The notes: generated by a model not told the origin, from the sequence alone. A stretch of DNA of 64,000 nucleotides from JAOADN01 sp049323795 (GCA_049323795.1 JBMOOH010000048.1:6691-70690); one strand, 5' to 3'; positions 38,944 to 48,085 are shown, numbered from the stretch's first letter. Program-made: numbers and translations.

Positions 38944-40572
38944 ATGTCGGTCAATCGGATCTCGACAAGCCCGATCGAGGGGCAGAAGCCAGGAACCTCG
39001 GGCCTGCGGAAGAAGACGGCCGTCTTCATGGGGCCGCACTACCTCGAGAACTTCGTGCAGGCGATCTTCGACGTGGCGGGCGCGGCGGGGAAGACCTTCG
39101 TTCTGGGCGGCGACGGGCGCTACTTCAACGACCGTGCGGCGCAGGTAATCCTGCGGATGGCCGCGGCGAACGGGGCGGCGCGGGTGATCGTGGGGCAGGG
39201 GGCGATCCTGTCCACGCCCGCCGCGTCGCACCTGATCCGGCTGAACCGGACGGACGGCGGAATCGTCATGTCCGCAAGCCACAACCCCGGCGGGCCGAAG
39301 GAGGATTTCGGGGTCAAGTTCAACATGCCGAACGGCGGCCCCGCGCCCGAGGGCGTGACGGAGGCGATCTTCGCCCGGACGCAGGAGATCGGGCAGTACC
39401 TGATCTGGGAAGGGCAGGACGCGGACCTGTCGCGGATCGGGCGGACGTCCATCGGGCCGATGACGGTCGACGTGGTGGACCCCGTGACCGACTACGCCGC
39501 GCTCATGGAGACGCTTTTCGACTTCCCCGCCATCCGCGCGATGTTCGCGCGCGGCTTCCGGATGCGCTTCGACGCGATGTGCGCGGTGACGGGGCCGTAT
39601 GCGACCGAGATCATCGAGCGCCGCCTCGGCGCGGCACCCGGAACGGTGGTGAACGGCACGCCGCTGCCGGATTTCGGCGGCCTGCACCCCGACCCGAACC
39701 CGGTCTGGGCCAGGGCGCTGATGGACGAGATGTCCGGAAAGGACGCCCCCGACTTCGGCGCGGCCTCGGACGGGGACGGGGACCGGAACATGGTGCTCGG
39801 GCGCGGCATCTATGTCTCGCCGTCCGACTCGCTCGCGGTCCTCGCCGCGAACGCCCGCCTCGCGCCCGGCTACAGGGCCGGGCTGAAGGGCGTGGCCCGG
39901 TCGATGCCAACCTCGGCGGCCGCCGACCGGGTGGCCGACGCGCTGGGGATCGGGAAATACGAGACGCCGACGGGCTGGAAGTTCTTCGGGAACCTCCTCG
40001 ACACGGGCCGCGCGACGCTCTGCGGCGAGGAAAGCTTCGGCACCGGGTCCGACCACGTGCGCGAGAAGGACGGGCTCTGGGCCGTGCTTCTGTGGCTTAA
40101 CATCCTCGCCGTGCGGAAGGAAGGCGTGGCCGACATCCTGACCGCGCACTGGCGGAAATACGGGCGCAACTACTACTCGCGCCACGACTACGAGGCGCTG
40201 CCGGTGGCGGATGCCGAGGCGATGATGAAACGGCTCGGGGCCAGCCTGCCGTCGCTGCCCGGTCGGGTGGTGCAGGGGATGACGGTCGCAAGCGCGGACG
40301 ACTTCGCCTACACGGACCCGGTGGACGGGTCGGTATCGACGGGGCAGGGGGTGCGGATCGCCTTTGCCGGCGGCGCGCGGATCGTGTTCCGGCTGTCGGG
40401 GACGGGGACGGAGGGCGCCACGCTGAGGCTCTATCTCGAGCGCTATGCAGCGGGGCCGGAGGGGCTGCACGAGGAGGTGCAGGCGGCCCTTGCCCCGGTG
40501 ATCCGGGCGGCGGAGGAACTGGCGGGGATCCGGGCGGCGACGGGGCGCGATGCACCGGACGTGGTGACGTGA
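38944..40572 (+). CDS. pgm: Phosphoglucomutase (alpha-D-glucose specific)
   Basis: A 542-aa enzyme interconverting glucose-1- and glucose-6-phosphate. The phosphoserine loop is MSASHNPGGP, the metal loop ASDGDGDRNM and the sugar loop CGEESFGTGSDH. The C-terminal phosphate-binding block is RLSGTGTEGATLRLYLERY. It follows glgX by 15 bp and connects glycogen to central metabolism. Confidence 0.97.
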   Translation: MSVNRISTSPIEGQKPGTSGLRKKTAVFMGPHYLENFVQAIFDVAGAAGKTFVLGGDGRYFNDRAAQVILRMAAANGAARVIVGQGAILSTPAASHLIRLNRTDGGIVMSASHNPGGPKEDFGVKFNMPNGGPAPEGVTEAIFARTQEIGQYLIWEGQDADLSRIGRTSIGPMTVDVVDPVTDYAALMETLFDFPAIRAMFARGFRMRFDAMCAVTGPYATEIIERRLGAAPGTVVNGTPLPDFGGLHPDPNPVWARALMDEMSGKDAPDFGAASDGDGDRNMVLGRGIYVSPSDSLAVLAANARLAPGYRAGLKGVARSMPTSAAADRVADALGIGKYETPTGWKFFGNLLDTGRATLCGEESFGTGSDHVREKDGLWAVLLWLNILAVRKEGVADILTAHWRKYGRNYYSRHDYEALPVADAEAMMKRLGASLPSLPGRVVQGMTVASADDFAYTDPVDGSVSTGQGVRIAFAGGARIVFRLSGTGTEGATLRLYLERYAAGPEGLHEEVQAALAPVIRAAEELAGIRAATGRDAPDVVT

Positions 40573-40579
40573 GGACGCA

Positions 40580-40628
40580 GGGGCCGTCTGCCCCGCACCC
40601 CCCGAGGATATTTGCGCCAGGATGAGGG
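40580..40628 (+). other. Intergenic stem-loop plus CCCCCCGAGGAT element, copy 1
   Basis: A stem GGGGC/GCCCC with a 5-base loop (40580-40594) is followed by CCCCCCGAGGATATTT (40598-40613) and GGATGAGGG. The same order recurs on the minus strand at 48086-48138. Here it sits between pgm and the GH13 gene and may be an attenuator, terminator or mRNA-stabilising element. Confidence 0.55.
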
Positions 40629-40642
40629 ACAGGGAGCCGAAG

Positions 40643-42325
40643 GTGACGGAGAACTGGTGGAAGGGCGCCGTCACCTATCAGGTCTATCCCCGGTCCTTCC
40701 AGGATGCGAACGGCGACGGGGTGGGCGACCTGCCCGGGATCGCGTCGCGGCTTTCCTACCTCGCCGACCTTGGCGTGGATGCGATCTGGCTGTCGCCCGT
40801 CTTTCCCTCGCCCATGAAGGACTTCGGCTATGACGTGTCGGACTACCGGGGGATCGACCCGGTCTTCGGCACGCTCCGCGACTTCGACGCGCTCGTCGCG
40901 GGCGCACACGGCCTCGGGCTCAAGGTCGTCATCGACCAGGTGATCTCGCATTCCTCGGACCGTCACCCGGCCTTCGCCGAGAGCCGGTCCTCGCGCGACG
41001 GGCCGAAGGCCGACTGGTACGTCTGGGCGGACCCGAAGCGCGACGGGACGCCGCCGAACAACTGGCTGTCGGTCTTCGGGGGCTCTGCCTGGGCCTGGGA
41101 CGGGCGGCGGCGGCAGTACTACTTCCACAACTTCCTCGCCGAGCAGCCCGACTTCAACTTCCACAGCCCGGAGGTGCAGGAGTTCCACCTGTCGAACCTG
41201 CGTTTCTGGCTGGAGCGGGGGGTGGACGGATTCCGGCTCGACACGGTCAACTACTACTTCCACGACCGGCTTCTGCGCGACAACCCGGCCGACGACCGCG
41301 TGAAGGACCGCCCCGAGGGCAACCCCTACGGGATGCAGTATCCGCTCTTTTCCAAGAACCGGCCCGAGACGCCGCTCTTCCTCGAACGCCTGCGGGCGCT
41401 GACCGACGCCTACCACGCGCGCATGATGTTGGGCGAGGTGGGCGACAGCCACCATGCGCTCGCGCTGATGGGCGAGTATTCGCGGGGCGCGCGCATCCAC
41501 CAGTGCTATTCCTTCGAGATGCTGGGCTACGAGTTCACCGCCGCGGCGTTCCGCAAGCGGATCGAGGGGTTTCAGGCCGAGGCGAAGGGCGGCTGGCCGG
41601 CCTGGGCCTTCTCGAACCACGATGTCGTGCGGCACGTGAGCCGCTGGGCCGGACACGGTGCGTCGCGCGAGGCGCTGGCGAAGCTTTGCGCGGCGCTGCT
41701 TCTGTCGTTCGAGGGGTCGATCTATCTCTACCAGGGCGAGGAGCTGGGGCAGACCGACACTGCGCTCGGCCTCGACGAGATGGTGGACCCGCAGGGCATC
41801 GCCTTCTGGCCCGAGCCATTGGGCCGCGACGGGTGCCGGACGCCGATGGTGTGGGAGGCGGCGGCGCCGAACGCGGGGTTCTCGACGGCAGGCCGGACGT
41901 GGCTGCCGGTGAAGGAACCGCAGGCGGCGGTCGCGGTCGACACACAGGCGGGTGCCGCGGGGTCGGTGCTGGAGTTCTACCGCCGGATGCTGTCGGTCCG
42001 GCGGTCGCGGACCGACCTGGTCCACGGCGCGACGCGGTTTCTCGACCTGCCCGAGCCGGTTCTGGGGTTCACCCGCGGGGCCGGAACGCTCTGCCTCTTC
42101 AACCTGTCGCCGGCGTCGCAGTCCCTGTCCGTCACGGGGGCCGGGCGGCTTCTCGCCGGAGAGGCGGTGGCCCGTGGCGGCACGGGGCTGTCGCTCGGCC
42201 CGAACGGATTTGCCCTGATCGAGGCCGGGCCGGTCGTGGCCGTGGCGCCCGCCCGGAACCTGTCCGGCAAGGGTGGACTCCGGTCGTGCCGAGAGACGGG
42301 CGGCCACCGGGAAGCTAGACCCTGA
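40643..42325 (+). CDS. GH13 alpha-glucosidase
   Basis: A 560-aa GH13 exo-enzyme of the oligo-1,6/alpha-glucosidase type (AglA-like). It opens with WWKGAVTYQVYPRSFQD; nucleophile Asp is in GVDGFRLDTVNYY, acid/base Glu in MMLGEVGD, and FSNHDVVRHV holds the third carboxylate. I prefer the GTG at 40643, with AGGGAG six bases upstream, to the ATG at 40622. There is no signal peptide, so it acts on imported or glycogen-derived oligosaccharides. The 3' end overlaps the convergent Gfo/Idh gene by 11 bases. Confidence 0.92.
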   Translation: MTENWWKGAVTYQVYPRSFQDANGDGVGDLPGIASRLSYLADLGVDAIWLSPVFPSPMKDFGYDVSDYRGIDPVFGTLRDFDALVAGAHGLGLKVVIDQVISHSSDRHPAFAESRSSRDGPKADWYVWADPKRDGTPPNNWLSVFGGSAWAWDGRRRQYYFHNFLAEQPDFNFHSPEVQEFHLSNLRFWLERGVDGFRLDTVNYYFHDRLLRDNPADDRVKDRPEGNPYGMQYPLFSKNRPETPLFLERLRALTDAYHARMMLGEVGDSHHALALMGEYSRGARIHQCYSFEMLGYEFTAAAFRKRIEGFQAEAKGGWPAWAFSNHDVVRHVSRWAGHGASREALAKLCAALLLSFEGSIYLYQGEELGQTDTALGLDEMVDPQGIAFWPEPLGRDGCRTPMVWEAAAPNAGFSTAGRTWLPVKEPQAAVAVDTQAGAAGSVLEFYRRMLSVRRSRTDLVHGATRFLDLPEPVLGFTRGAGTLCLFNLSPASQSLSVTGAGRLLAGEAVARGGTGLSLGPNGFALIEAGPVVAVAPARNLSGKGGLRSCRETGGHREARP

Positions 42326-43403
42326 GGCTGATCCCGCCTTCGTTGTGCGATGCCACCGCCCGGTCGAGCACCGCCTGCAATGCGGCCCCCCGGTGGAAAT
42401 CCGGGTCCATCGCCGCGCCGCCCCGGATCGCCGCGATGAAGCGGTCGTGGTTCGCGGGGACGGGCTCGAGCGGCAGGTCATGCCATTCCGCCGTCTCCAG
42501 CCCCGGCGCGGCGCAGAGGCGCAGGCGGCTCTCGTTCCGCTCCCATGCCACCTCCATGCCGCCCCTGTCGCCGAAGAGGCGCAGGCGCAGGTCGTTGAGG
42601 TGCCCCGCGGCGAAGCGCGAGGCATGGACGACGCCGACCGCGCCGTTCGAGAGCCGCAGGATCATCGCCGCACTGTCGTTGGCGTCGAGGATGTAGGGGC
42701 CGATGCGGTCGTCCTTCGCCTTGGGGAAGGTGGCGAGGCGGCAGGAGACCTCGGCGACCGGCAGGCCCGCCGCGTACGACATGAAGTCGAGGATGTGGAT
42801 GCCCACATCGCCGAGAACGCCCTTCGACCCGTGCGCCGTCGAGAGCCGCCAGAGCCACCGGTCCTGCACCCGCCAGTCGCCCCAGGCGGGCTGCGCGAGC
42901 CAGCTTTGCAGGTAGGACGCTTCGAAATGGCGGACCTCGCCGATCGCCCCCTCGGCCACCATGCGGGCGGCGCGCTGGAGCGCGGGGCCGTTGCGGTAGG
43001 TGAGGTTCACGCCGTGGACGACGCCGGCGGCCCGCGCGGCCTCCGCCATCGCCAGCGCGTCGGAATGGGTGACGGCAAGGGGCTTCTCGCAGAAGACGTG
43101 CTTGCCGGCGGCGAGCAGCGGCATGGTCGTGAGGTAGTGGACCGGGTCCGGCGTCACGTTCGCCGCCGCGTCGAACCGGCCCCAGTCGAGCGCTGCCGCG
43201 ACCGAGGGGAAGCCGTGGCGGATCCCCCATCGCTCGCGGAAGGCGGTCAGACGGGTCCCGTTCGTGTCGACGCCGCCGACGATGGAGACGCCGGGAAGGG
43301 CGCCGAAATTCTCGGCGTGCTGGGCGGCCATGGCGCCGGTGCCGACGATCAGCAGGCGGACGGGCAGGGGGGCGGGCAGGGGGGCGGGCAGGGGGGCGCT
43401 CAC
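42315..43403 (-). CDS. Gfo/Idh/MocA-family oxidoreductase
   Basis: A 362-aa NAD(P)-dependent dehydrogenase. After an odd N-terminus of three PLPA-type repeats, the Rossmann fold starts at VRLLIVGTGAMAAQHAENF; EKP is in HVFCEKPLAVT, and DVGIHILDF carries the usual Asp/His pair. The start is a GTG overlapping the ThuA-like stop (GTGA), so it is coupled to that gene. Such enzymes oxidise sugars or cyclitols, including to 3-keto forms. The 5' end is a 12-bp tandem repeat. Confidence 0.9.
   Translation of the reverse strand: MSAPLPAPLPAPLPVRLLIVGTGAMAAQHAENFGALPGVSIVGGVDTNGTRLTAFRERWGIRHGFPSVAAALDWGRFDAAANVTPDPVHYLTTMPLLAAGKHVFCEKPLAVTHSDALAMAEAARAAGVVHGVNLTYRNGPALQRAARMVAEGAIGEVRHFEASYLQSWLAQPAWGDWRVQDRWLWRLSTAHGSKGVLGDVGIHILDFMSYAAGLPVAEVSCRLATFPKAKDDRIGPYILDANDSAAMILRLSNGAVGVVHASRFAAGHLNDLRLRLFGDRGGMEVAWERNESRLRLCAAPGLETAEWHDLPLEPVPANHDRFIAAIRGGAAMDPDFHRGAALQAVLDRAVASHNEGGISLRV
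43361..43396. repeat. Three perfect 12-bp tandem repeats at the 5' end of the Gfo/Idh gene
   Basis: The unit CGGGCAGGGGGG occurs three times in direct succession. On the coding strand it gives alternating Pro/Leu/Ala residues (PLPAPLPAPLP) right after the start. Each unit holds a run of six G, a slippage-prone tract. Confidence 0.92.
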
Positions 43404-44185
43404 CGCAGCCCCTCTTCGCCGGGGCCATGCAGCTTCGGCCCGCGCTCCCCGATCCTCTCGGGTGCCTTGTCCGTCGGCACGTTCGGCGCGGCGGTCGGAT
43501 CGGGGATCCGGGCGGCCGGATTGTGCGCCCATTTCACCGCGTTCCTGAGCACCTGATGGACGACCGGCAGGTGATAGGTCGGATAGGCCTCGTGTCCGGG
43601 CCGGAAGTAGAACAGGTTCCCCGCCCCGCGACGGTAGGTCACGCCCGAGCGGAACACCTCGCCGCCCTGGAACCAGCTGATGAAGACGGTTTCCAGGGGT
43701 TCGGGGATGCCGAAGGGCTCGCCGTACATCTCTTCGTGCTCGATCTCGAAGCAGGGCCCGAGGCCCGCCGCGATGGGGTGGTTCGGCGCCGTGACCCAGA
43801 GGCGTTCACGCTCGCCCGCCTCGCGCCAGGTCAGGTTGCAGGGCGTGCCCATGAGGCGCCTGAAGATCTTCGAGAAGTGTCCCGAATGAAGCACGATGAG
43901 GCCGAGGCCCGACCAGACGGCCTCGGCCACCATCTCGACGGTCTCGTCCGCGACCCGCCCGTGCGCGGCGTGGCCCCACCAGAGCAGCACGTCCGTGCGG
44001 GCGAGGCGCGCGCGCGTGATCCCGTGGCCCTCGTCCTGAAGCACCGCCGTCTCGGCCCGGATGCCGGTGTCCGCGTTCAGCGCGCCGGCGACCGCCGTGT
44101 GCATCCCCTCGGGGTAGATGCGGGCGACGAGGGGGTTTTCCTGCTCATGGACGTTCTCGCCCCAGACGAGCGCGCGGATGGTCAT
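43400..44185 (-). CDS. ThuA-like trehalose-utilisation domain protein
   Basis: A 261-aa ThuA/DUF1037-type protein with the class I amidotransferase-like fold. It begins MTIRALVWGENVHEQENP and contains LLWWGHAAHG and LIVLHSGHFSKIFRRLMGT, all typical. In rhizobia ThuA works with the dehydrogenase ThuB on trehalose and related disaccharides through 3-keto sugars. The ATG at 44185 has GGAG upstream. It has its own promoter with a CAAAGCGCTTTG operator and is coupled to a Gfo/Idh gene. Confidence 0.88.
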   Translation of the reverse strand: MTIRALVWGENVHEQENPLVARIYPEGMHTAVAGALNADTGIRAETAVLQDEGHGITRARLARTDVLLWWGHAAHGRVADETVEMVAEAVWSGLGLIVLHSGHFSKIFRRLMGTPCNLTWREAGERERLWVTAPNHPIAAGLGPCFEIEHEEMYGEPFGIPEPLETVFISWFQGGEVFRSGVTYRRGAGNLFYFRPGHEAYPTYHLPVVHQVLRNAVKWAHNPAARIPDPTAAPNVPTDKAPERIGERGPKLHGPGEEGLR

Positions 44186-44228
44186 GATCGGTCTCCGGAT
44201 GGCCGCCGCAGGAGATACAGCCGGGGCC

Positions 44229-44257
44229 ATTCAAAGCGCTTTGGATTGGGCCGTCAA
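44229..44257 (-). promoter_or_regulatory. thuA-like promoter with LacI-type operator
   Basis: On the minus strand TTGACG (44252-44257) and TTGAAT (44229-44234) are 17 bp apart, with the palindrome CAAAGCGCTTTG at 44232-44243. Spacing, -35 hexamer and operator placement are the same as in the glgP promoter. No LacI gene lies in the window. Confidence 0.75.
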
Positions 44258-44272
44258 GCCATCCCGCCGCAG

Positions 44273-45271
44273 TCAGGCCACGATCCGCCGCCCCCCGGCG
44301 TCGAAGTCGAAGGCATGCCGGTCCTCGAAATCGAGCGCGATGGGCGCATCGACCCGGTGGTCGTGCTGGCCGAAGAGCCGCACGGTGACGGTCTGACCCT
44401 GGAGCAGGACGACGATCAGGTTCGTGTCCCCGCCGAGCCGCTCGACATGCGTGATCGTCCCCGCGATCCGGCCGGACCCGACCACATTCAGATGCTCGGG
44501 CCGGATCCCTGTCTCGGCCCCGCGCCGCCCGACCAGCCCGCCCGGCAGGAAGTTCATCCCCGGCGACCCGAGGAACCCGGCAACGAAGCGGTTCGCGGGG
44601 GAGTTGTACAGCTCCATCGGGCTGCCGACCTGCTCGATCCGCCCATCGCGCAGGACGACGATCCGGTCGGCGAGCGTCATCGCCTCGGTCTGGTCGTGGG
44701 TGACATAGACCATGCTCGCGCCAAGCTGGCGGTGCAGGCGCGCGATCTCGACCCGCGTCGCCATGCGCAGCGCGGCGTCGAGGTTCGAGAGGGGCTCGTC
44801 GAAGAGGAAAAGCTCCGGCTTGCGCACGATCGCCCGCCCGATCGCGACGCGCTGGCGCTGCCCGCCGGAGAGTTCGGCCGGCCGCCGCTTCAGATAGGAT
44901 CCGAGCGACAGCATCCTCGTCGCCGTCGCGATCCGCTCGGCGATGACGGATCTGCTTTCGCCCGCCTGCCTGAGCCCGAGCGCCATGTTCCCCTCGACGT
45001 CGAGATGGGGGTAGAGCGCGTAGGACTGGAATACCATCGCGATCCCGCGCTTGGCCGGGGCCACCTGCGTGACGTCCCTGCCGCCGATCAGGATGCGCCC
45101 CGAGCTCACGTCCTCGAGCCCCGCGATCGACCGCAGGAGCGTGGACTTGCCGCAGCCCGAAGGGCCGACGAAGACCACGAACTCGCCCTCGGCAACGGCC
45201 AGGTCGATGTCCTTGAGGACATGGATCGCTCCGAAGGATTTGTTCACCTTCTCAAGGACAAGCGCAGTCAT
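44273..45271 (-). CDS. Sugar ABC transporter ATP-binding protein (MalK/UgpC type)
   Basis: A 332-aa CUT1-family ATPase. Walker A is GPSGCGKST, signature LSGGQRQRVAIGRA and Walker B LFLFDEPLSNLD; a C-terminal TOBE/regulatory domain (about residues 235-332) follows. It completes the transporter whose permeases and binding protein lie upstream, though a Gfo/Idh gene intervenes. It is three bases from that gene, so co-transcription is nearly certain. Confidence 0.93.
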   Translation of the reverse strand: MTALVLEKVNKSFGAIHVLKDIDLAVAEGEFVVFVGPSGCGKSTLLRSIAGLEDVSSGRILIGGRDVTQVAPAKRGIAMVFQSYALYPHLDVEGNMALGLRQAGESRSVIAERIATATRMLSLGSYLKRRPAELSGGQRQRVAIGRAIVRKPELFLFDEPLSNLDAALRMATRVEIARLHRQLGASMVYVTHDQTEAMTLADRIVVLRDGRIEQVGSPMELYNSPANRFVAGFLGSPGMNFLPGGLVGRRGAETGIRPEHLNVVGSGRIAGTITHVERLGGDTNLIVVLLQGQTVTVRLFGQHDHRVDAPIALDFEDRHAFDFDAGGRRIVA

Positions 45272-45274
45272 CTT

Positions 45275-46285
45275 CTAAAGCTCCACGATACGGCCGCTGC
45301 GCACCGACTCGTCGGCGGCGAGGCAGACGGCCAGGGACGCCACCGCATCCTCCATGTGCCGCGTCAGGTCGAGGTCCCGGGCGATGGCGCGGAGCACGAA
45401 AGCCTGTTCGGCATCGCAGAGTTCCTGATGTCCGGGTTCGCCGGGGAAGTCGATGATCCGGTCCGGCCCCCCGGCGGGGTGGACGCGGATGACCCCGACC
45501 CTGGTATGCCCCTCGACGCTCGCGCTGCCGGGTCCGTCCTTCGAGACGATGCTGACGGCGCCCCTGGGGCTGATGATGTCCTTCACGAAATAGGCGGTCT
45601 CGGACATCATCGGGCCCCAGCCGGCCTCGTACCAGCCGACCGAACCGTCGGCGAAGATCACCTGGAACTGGCCGTAGTTGTACATGGTCTCGGGGATTTC
45701 GTCCGACAGCCGCAGGCCCATCCCATGGACGCGCACGGGCTTCGCATCGGTGATCTGGCACATGACATCCACGTAATGCACCCCGCAGTCCACGATCGGG
45801 GGCGTCGTCTCCATGAGCTGCCTGTGCGTCGCCCATTGCGCCCCGGCCGACTGCTGGTTCAGGTTCAGCCGGAAGACGTAAGGTCCGCCGAGCGCCCGCG
45901 CCTCCGCGATCAGCCGCATCCAGGATGGGTGGTGGCGCAGGATGTAGCCCACGACCAGCTTCCGCTTCAGCCGCTTCGCGGTCTCGACCACGCGGCGGGC
46001 ATCGGCGACGGTGGTGGCGAGGGGCTTTTCGACAAAGACATGCGCCCCGGCCTCCATCGCCGCGCAGGCGTAACCGGCGTGGCTGTCGGAATAGGTGGCG
46101 ATGACGGCGAGGTCGGGCCGCGTGGCAAGACCGTCCTCGAAACTCCTGAAAAGGGGGAATTTCCTCAGCGCCTCCGGCAGCTCGACGGGCGAGCGGTTCA
46201 CCAGCACCAGGTCGCTCCCGAGCTTCGCCTGCCCGAGCGCGTGGCTCATCCCCATGTTGCCGAGACCGGCGACGAGAACCTTCAT
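45275..46285 (-). CDS. Gfo/Idh/MocA-family oxidoreductase
   Basis: A 336-aa dehydrogenase with N-terminal Rossmann motif VLVAGLGNMGMSHA and EKP in HVFVEKPLATT. VDCGVHYVDVM holds the catalytic-region Asp/His. It is embedded between the permease and ATPase genes of a sugar ABC transporter, which suggests that it acts on the imported sugar. It is distinct in sequence from the Gfo/Idh protein at 42315-43403. Confidence 0.9.
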   Translation of the reverse strand: MKVLVAGLGNMGMSHALGQAKLGSDLVLVNRSPVELPEALRKFPLFRSFEDGLATRPDLAVIATYSDSHAGYACAAMEAGAHVFVEKPLATTVADARRVVETAKRLKRKLVVGYILRHHPSWMRLIAEARALGGPYVFRLNLNQQSAGAQWATHRQLMETTPPIVDCGVHYVDVMCQITDAKPVRVHGMGLRLSDEIPETMYNYGQFQVIFADGSVGWYEAGWGPMMSETAYFVKDIISPRGAVSIVSKDGPGSASVEGHTRVGVIRVHPAGGPDRIIDFPGEPGHQELCDAEQAFVLRAIARDLDLTRHMEDAVASLAVCLAADESVRSGRIVEL

Positions 46286-46313
46286 TCCGACCGCTCCGCC
46301 CGCAGCGCGACCT

Positions 46314-47153
46314 TCATTTCACAGCCCCCGAGGTGATGCCGCGGATCAGTTGCCGCGAGAAGATGACGTAGAGGACCAGAACCGGCAGGATCGCCAGCGA
46401 CAAGGCCGACAGGACCGCGTTCCAGTCCGTGACGAACTGCCCGATGAAGACCTGGGAGCCGAGCGTCAGCGTCTTCGTCCCCTCGCCGGGGGCGAGGATC
46501 AGCGGGAACCAGAGGTCGTTCCAGATCGGGATCATGTTGAACACCGCGACCGTCGCCATCGCGGGGCGGACGAGCGGCAGGACGAGCTTGAAGAAGATCG
46601 TGAACTCCGAAAGCCCGTCGATGCGTCCGGCGTTCTTCAGGTCGTCCGAGACCTGCCGCATGAACTCCGACAGGATGAAGACCGCAAGCGGCAGCCCCTG
46701 CGCCGTGTAGACGAGGATGAGGGCTAGAAGCGTGTTGACGAGCCCCGTCTGCACCATCAGTTGCAGGATCGCGACCGTCCCGATGCGGATCGGGATCATG
46801 ATCCCGAGCGCGAGGTAGAGTCCCATGAGGCTGTTGCCCCTGAAGCGGTACTCGCTGAGCGCGAAGGCCGCCATCGCCCCGAACAGGAGGATGAAGAACA
46901 GGCTGACCACGGTCACGATCATCGAGTTCTGGAAGTAGCCGAAGAAGTCGCCCTGCTTCAGCACCGTCTGGTAGCCGATCAGCGTCGCCGTGCCGGGCGT
47001 CGGCAGCGCCAGCGGCTCGGCGAAGATCGCCCGGCGCGTCTTGAACGAGTTGACGATGATGACCCAGACCGGGAACAGCGCGATCAGCGTCCAGAGGATC
47101 AGCGCGCCATGCGCGGCGGCGGAGTTCAGCGGGGTGCGGCGGGCGGAGGGCAT
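46314..47153 (-). CDS. Sugar ABC transporter permease (MalG type)
   Basis: A 279-aa inner-membrane permease with six predicted helices and the EAA loop DDLKNAGRIDGLSEFTIFFKL, which contacts the ATPase. The ATG at 47153 overlaps the stop of the preceding permease (ATGA). Together they form the CUT1 channel. Confidence 0.93.
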   Translation of the reverse strand: MPSARRTPLNSAAAHGALILWTLIALFPVWVIIVNSFKTRRAIFAEPLALPTPGTATLIGYQTVLKQGDFFGYFQNSMIVTVVSLFFILLFGAMAAFALSEYRFRGNSLMGLYLALGIMIPIRIGTVAILQLMVQTGLVNTLLALILVYTAQGLPLAVFILSEFMRQVSDDLKNAGRIDGLSEFTIFFKLVLPLVRPAMATVAVFNMIPIWNDLWFPLILAPGEGTKTLTLGSQVFIGQFVTDWNAVLSALSLAILPVLVLYVIFSRQLIRGITSGAVK

Positions 47154-48064
47154 CAGAACTGGTACCTCCGCATCCGGGTCTGGATGCCCCAGAGATAGAG
47201 GCAGACCCCCGCAAGGATGATGAAGAACATGGCACTCGCGATGGCCGAGCCCATGTAGGGGTCGCCCACCTGGAGCTGGAAGCCGAAGAAGGTGCGGTAG
47301 AGGAAGGTGCCGAGGATGTCGGTCGAGAAGTTCGGCCCGGCGAGCGCCCCCTGCGCCGTGTAGATCAGGTCGAAGGCGTTGAAGTTGCCGACGAAGGTGA
47401 GGATCGAGATGATCCCGATGGATGGCAGGATCAGCGGCAGCTTGATCCTCCGGAATGCCGCCCAGCCGGTGATGCCCTCCACCTCGGCCGCCTCCAGCAC
47501 CTCCCCGGGGATCGACAGGAGCGCGGCATAGATCAGCATCATCGGGATGCCGACGAACTGCCAGACCGAGACGAGCGCGAGGGCGGTCAGCGCATACTGC
47601 TCCTTGCCGAGCCACGGCGCGAAGAGCGATTTCAGTCCCACCGCGTCGAGCATGCCGGGCGCGATTCCCCAGATCGGCGACAGGATCAGCTTCCAGACGA
47701 AGCCCACGATCACGAAGGACAGGATCGTCGGGACGAAGATCGCCGAGCGGTAGAAGGCCGCGAAGCGGAGGCGGGGCGACGAGAGGAGGGCGGCCAGCGC
47801 GATGCCGATCGGGTTCTGCACGAGCATGTGGATGAAGAAGAACCAGACGTTGTTGCCGAGCGCGTTCCAGAAACTCGCCGACCAGCGCGGATCGCCGAAA
47901 AGTATGCGGAAGTTGTCGAGGCCCACGAACACCCGACCGTCTTCGGACATATTGTAAAGAGATAGTCGCAGGGTATTGAAAAGAGGAATTATCATGACCG
48001 CCGTATAGACGATCACGGCGGGGGCCAGGAACGCGGCTATGGTCAGGCGCGAGCGGGTCGCCAT
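47153..48064 (-). CDS. Sugar ABC transporter permease (MalF type)
   Basis: A 303-aa permease with six or seven helices. Its EAA loop is GEVLEAAEVEGITGWAAFRR. It is the partner of the MalG-type permease. An intercistronic stem-loop (48086-48138) separates it from the binding-protein gene, probably lowering permease expression relative to the binding protein. Confidence 0.93.
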   Translation of the reverse strand: MATRSRLTIAAFLAPAVIVYTAVMIIPLFNTLRLSLYNMSEDGRVFVGLDNFRILFGDPRWSASFWNALGNNVWFFFIHMLVQNPIGIALAALLSSPRLRFAAFYRSAIFVPTILSFVIVGFVWKLILSPIWGIAPGMLDAVGLKSLFAPWLGKEQYALTALALVSVWQFVGIPMMLIYAALLSIPGEVLEAAEVEGITGWAAFRRIKLPLILPSIGIISILTFVGNFNAFDLIYTAQGALAGPNFSTDILGTFLYRTFFGFQLQVGDPYMGSAIASAMFFIILAGVCLYLWGIQTRMRRYQF

Positions 48065-48085
48065 CGGCGTCCTTCCTCAATCGGG

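Noticed and set aside
36769..40674. A 1301-codon open frame on the minus strand opposite glgX and pgm
   Set aside because: It is an antisense shadow of two certain genes in high-GC DNA; its sequence is Arg/Pro/Gly/His rich with no domain.
40097..42625. An 842-codon minus-strand frame opposite the GH13 gene
   Set aside because: Shadow of the alpha-glucosidase, without recognisable family features.
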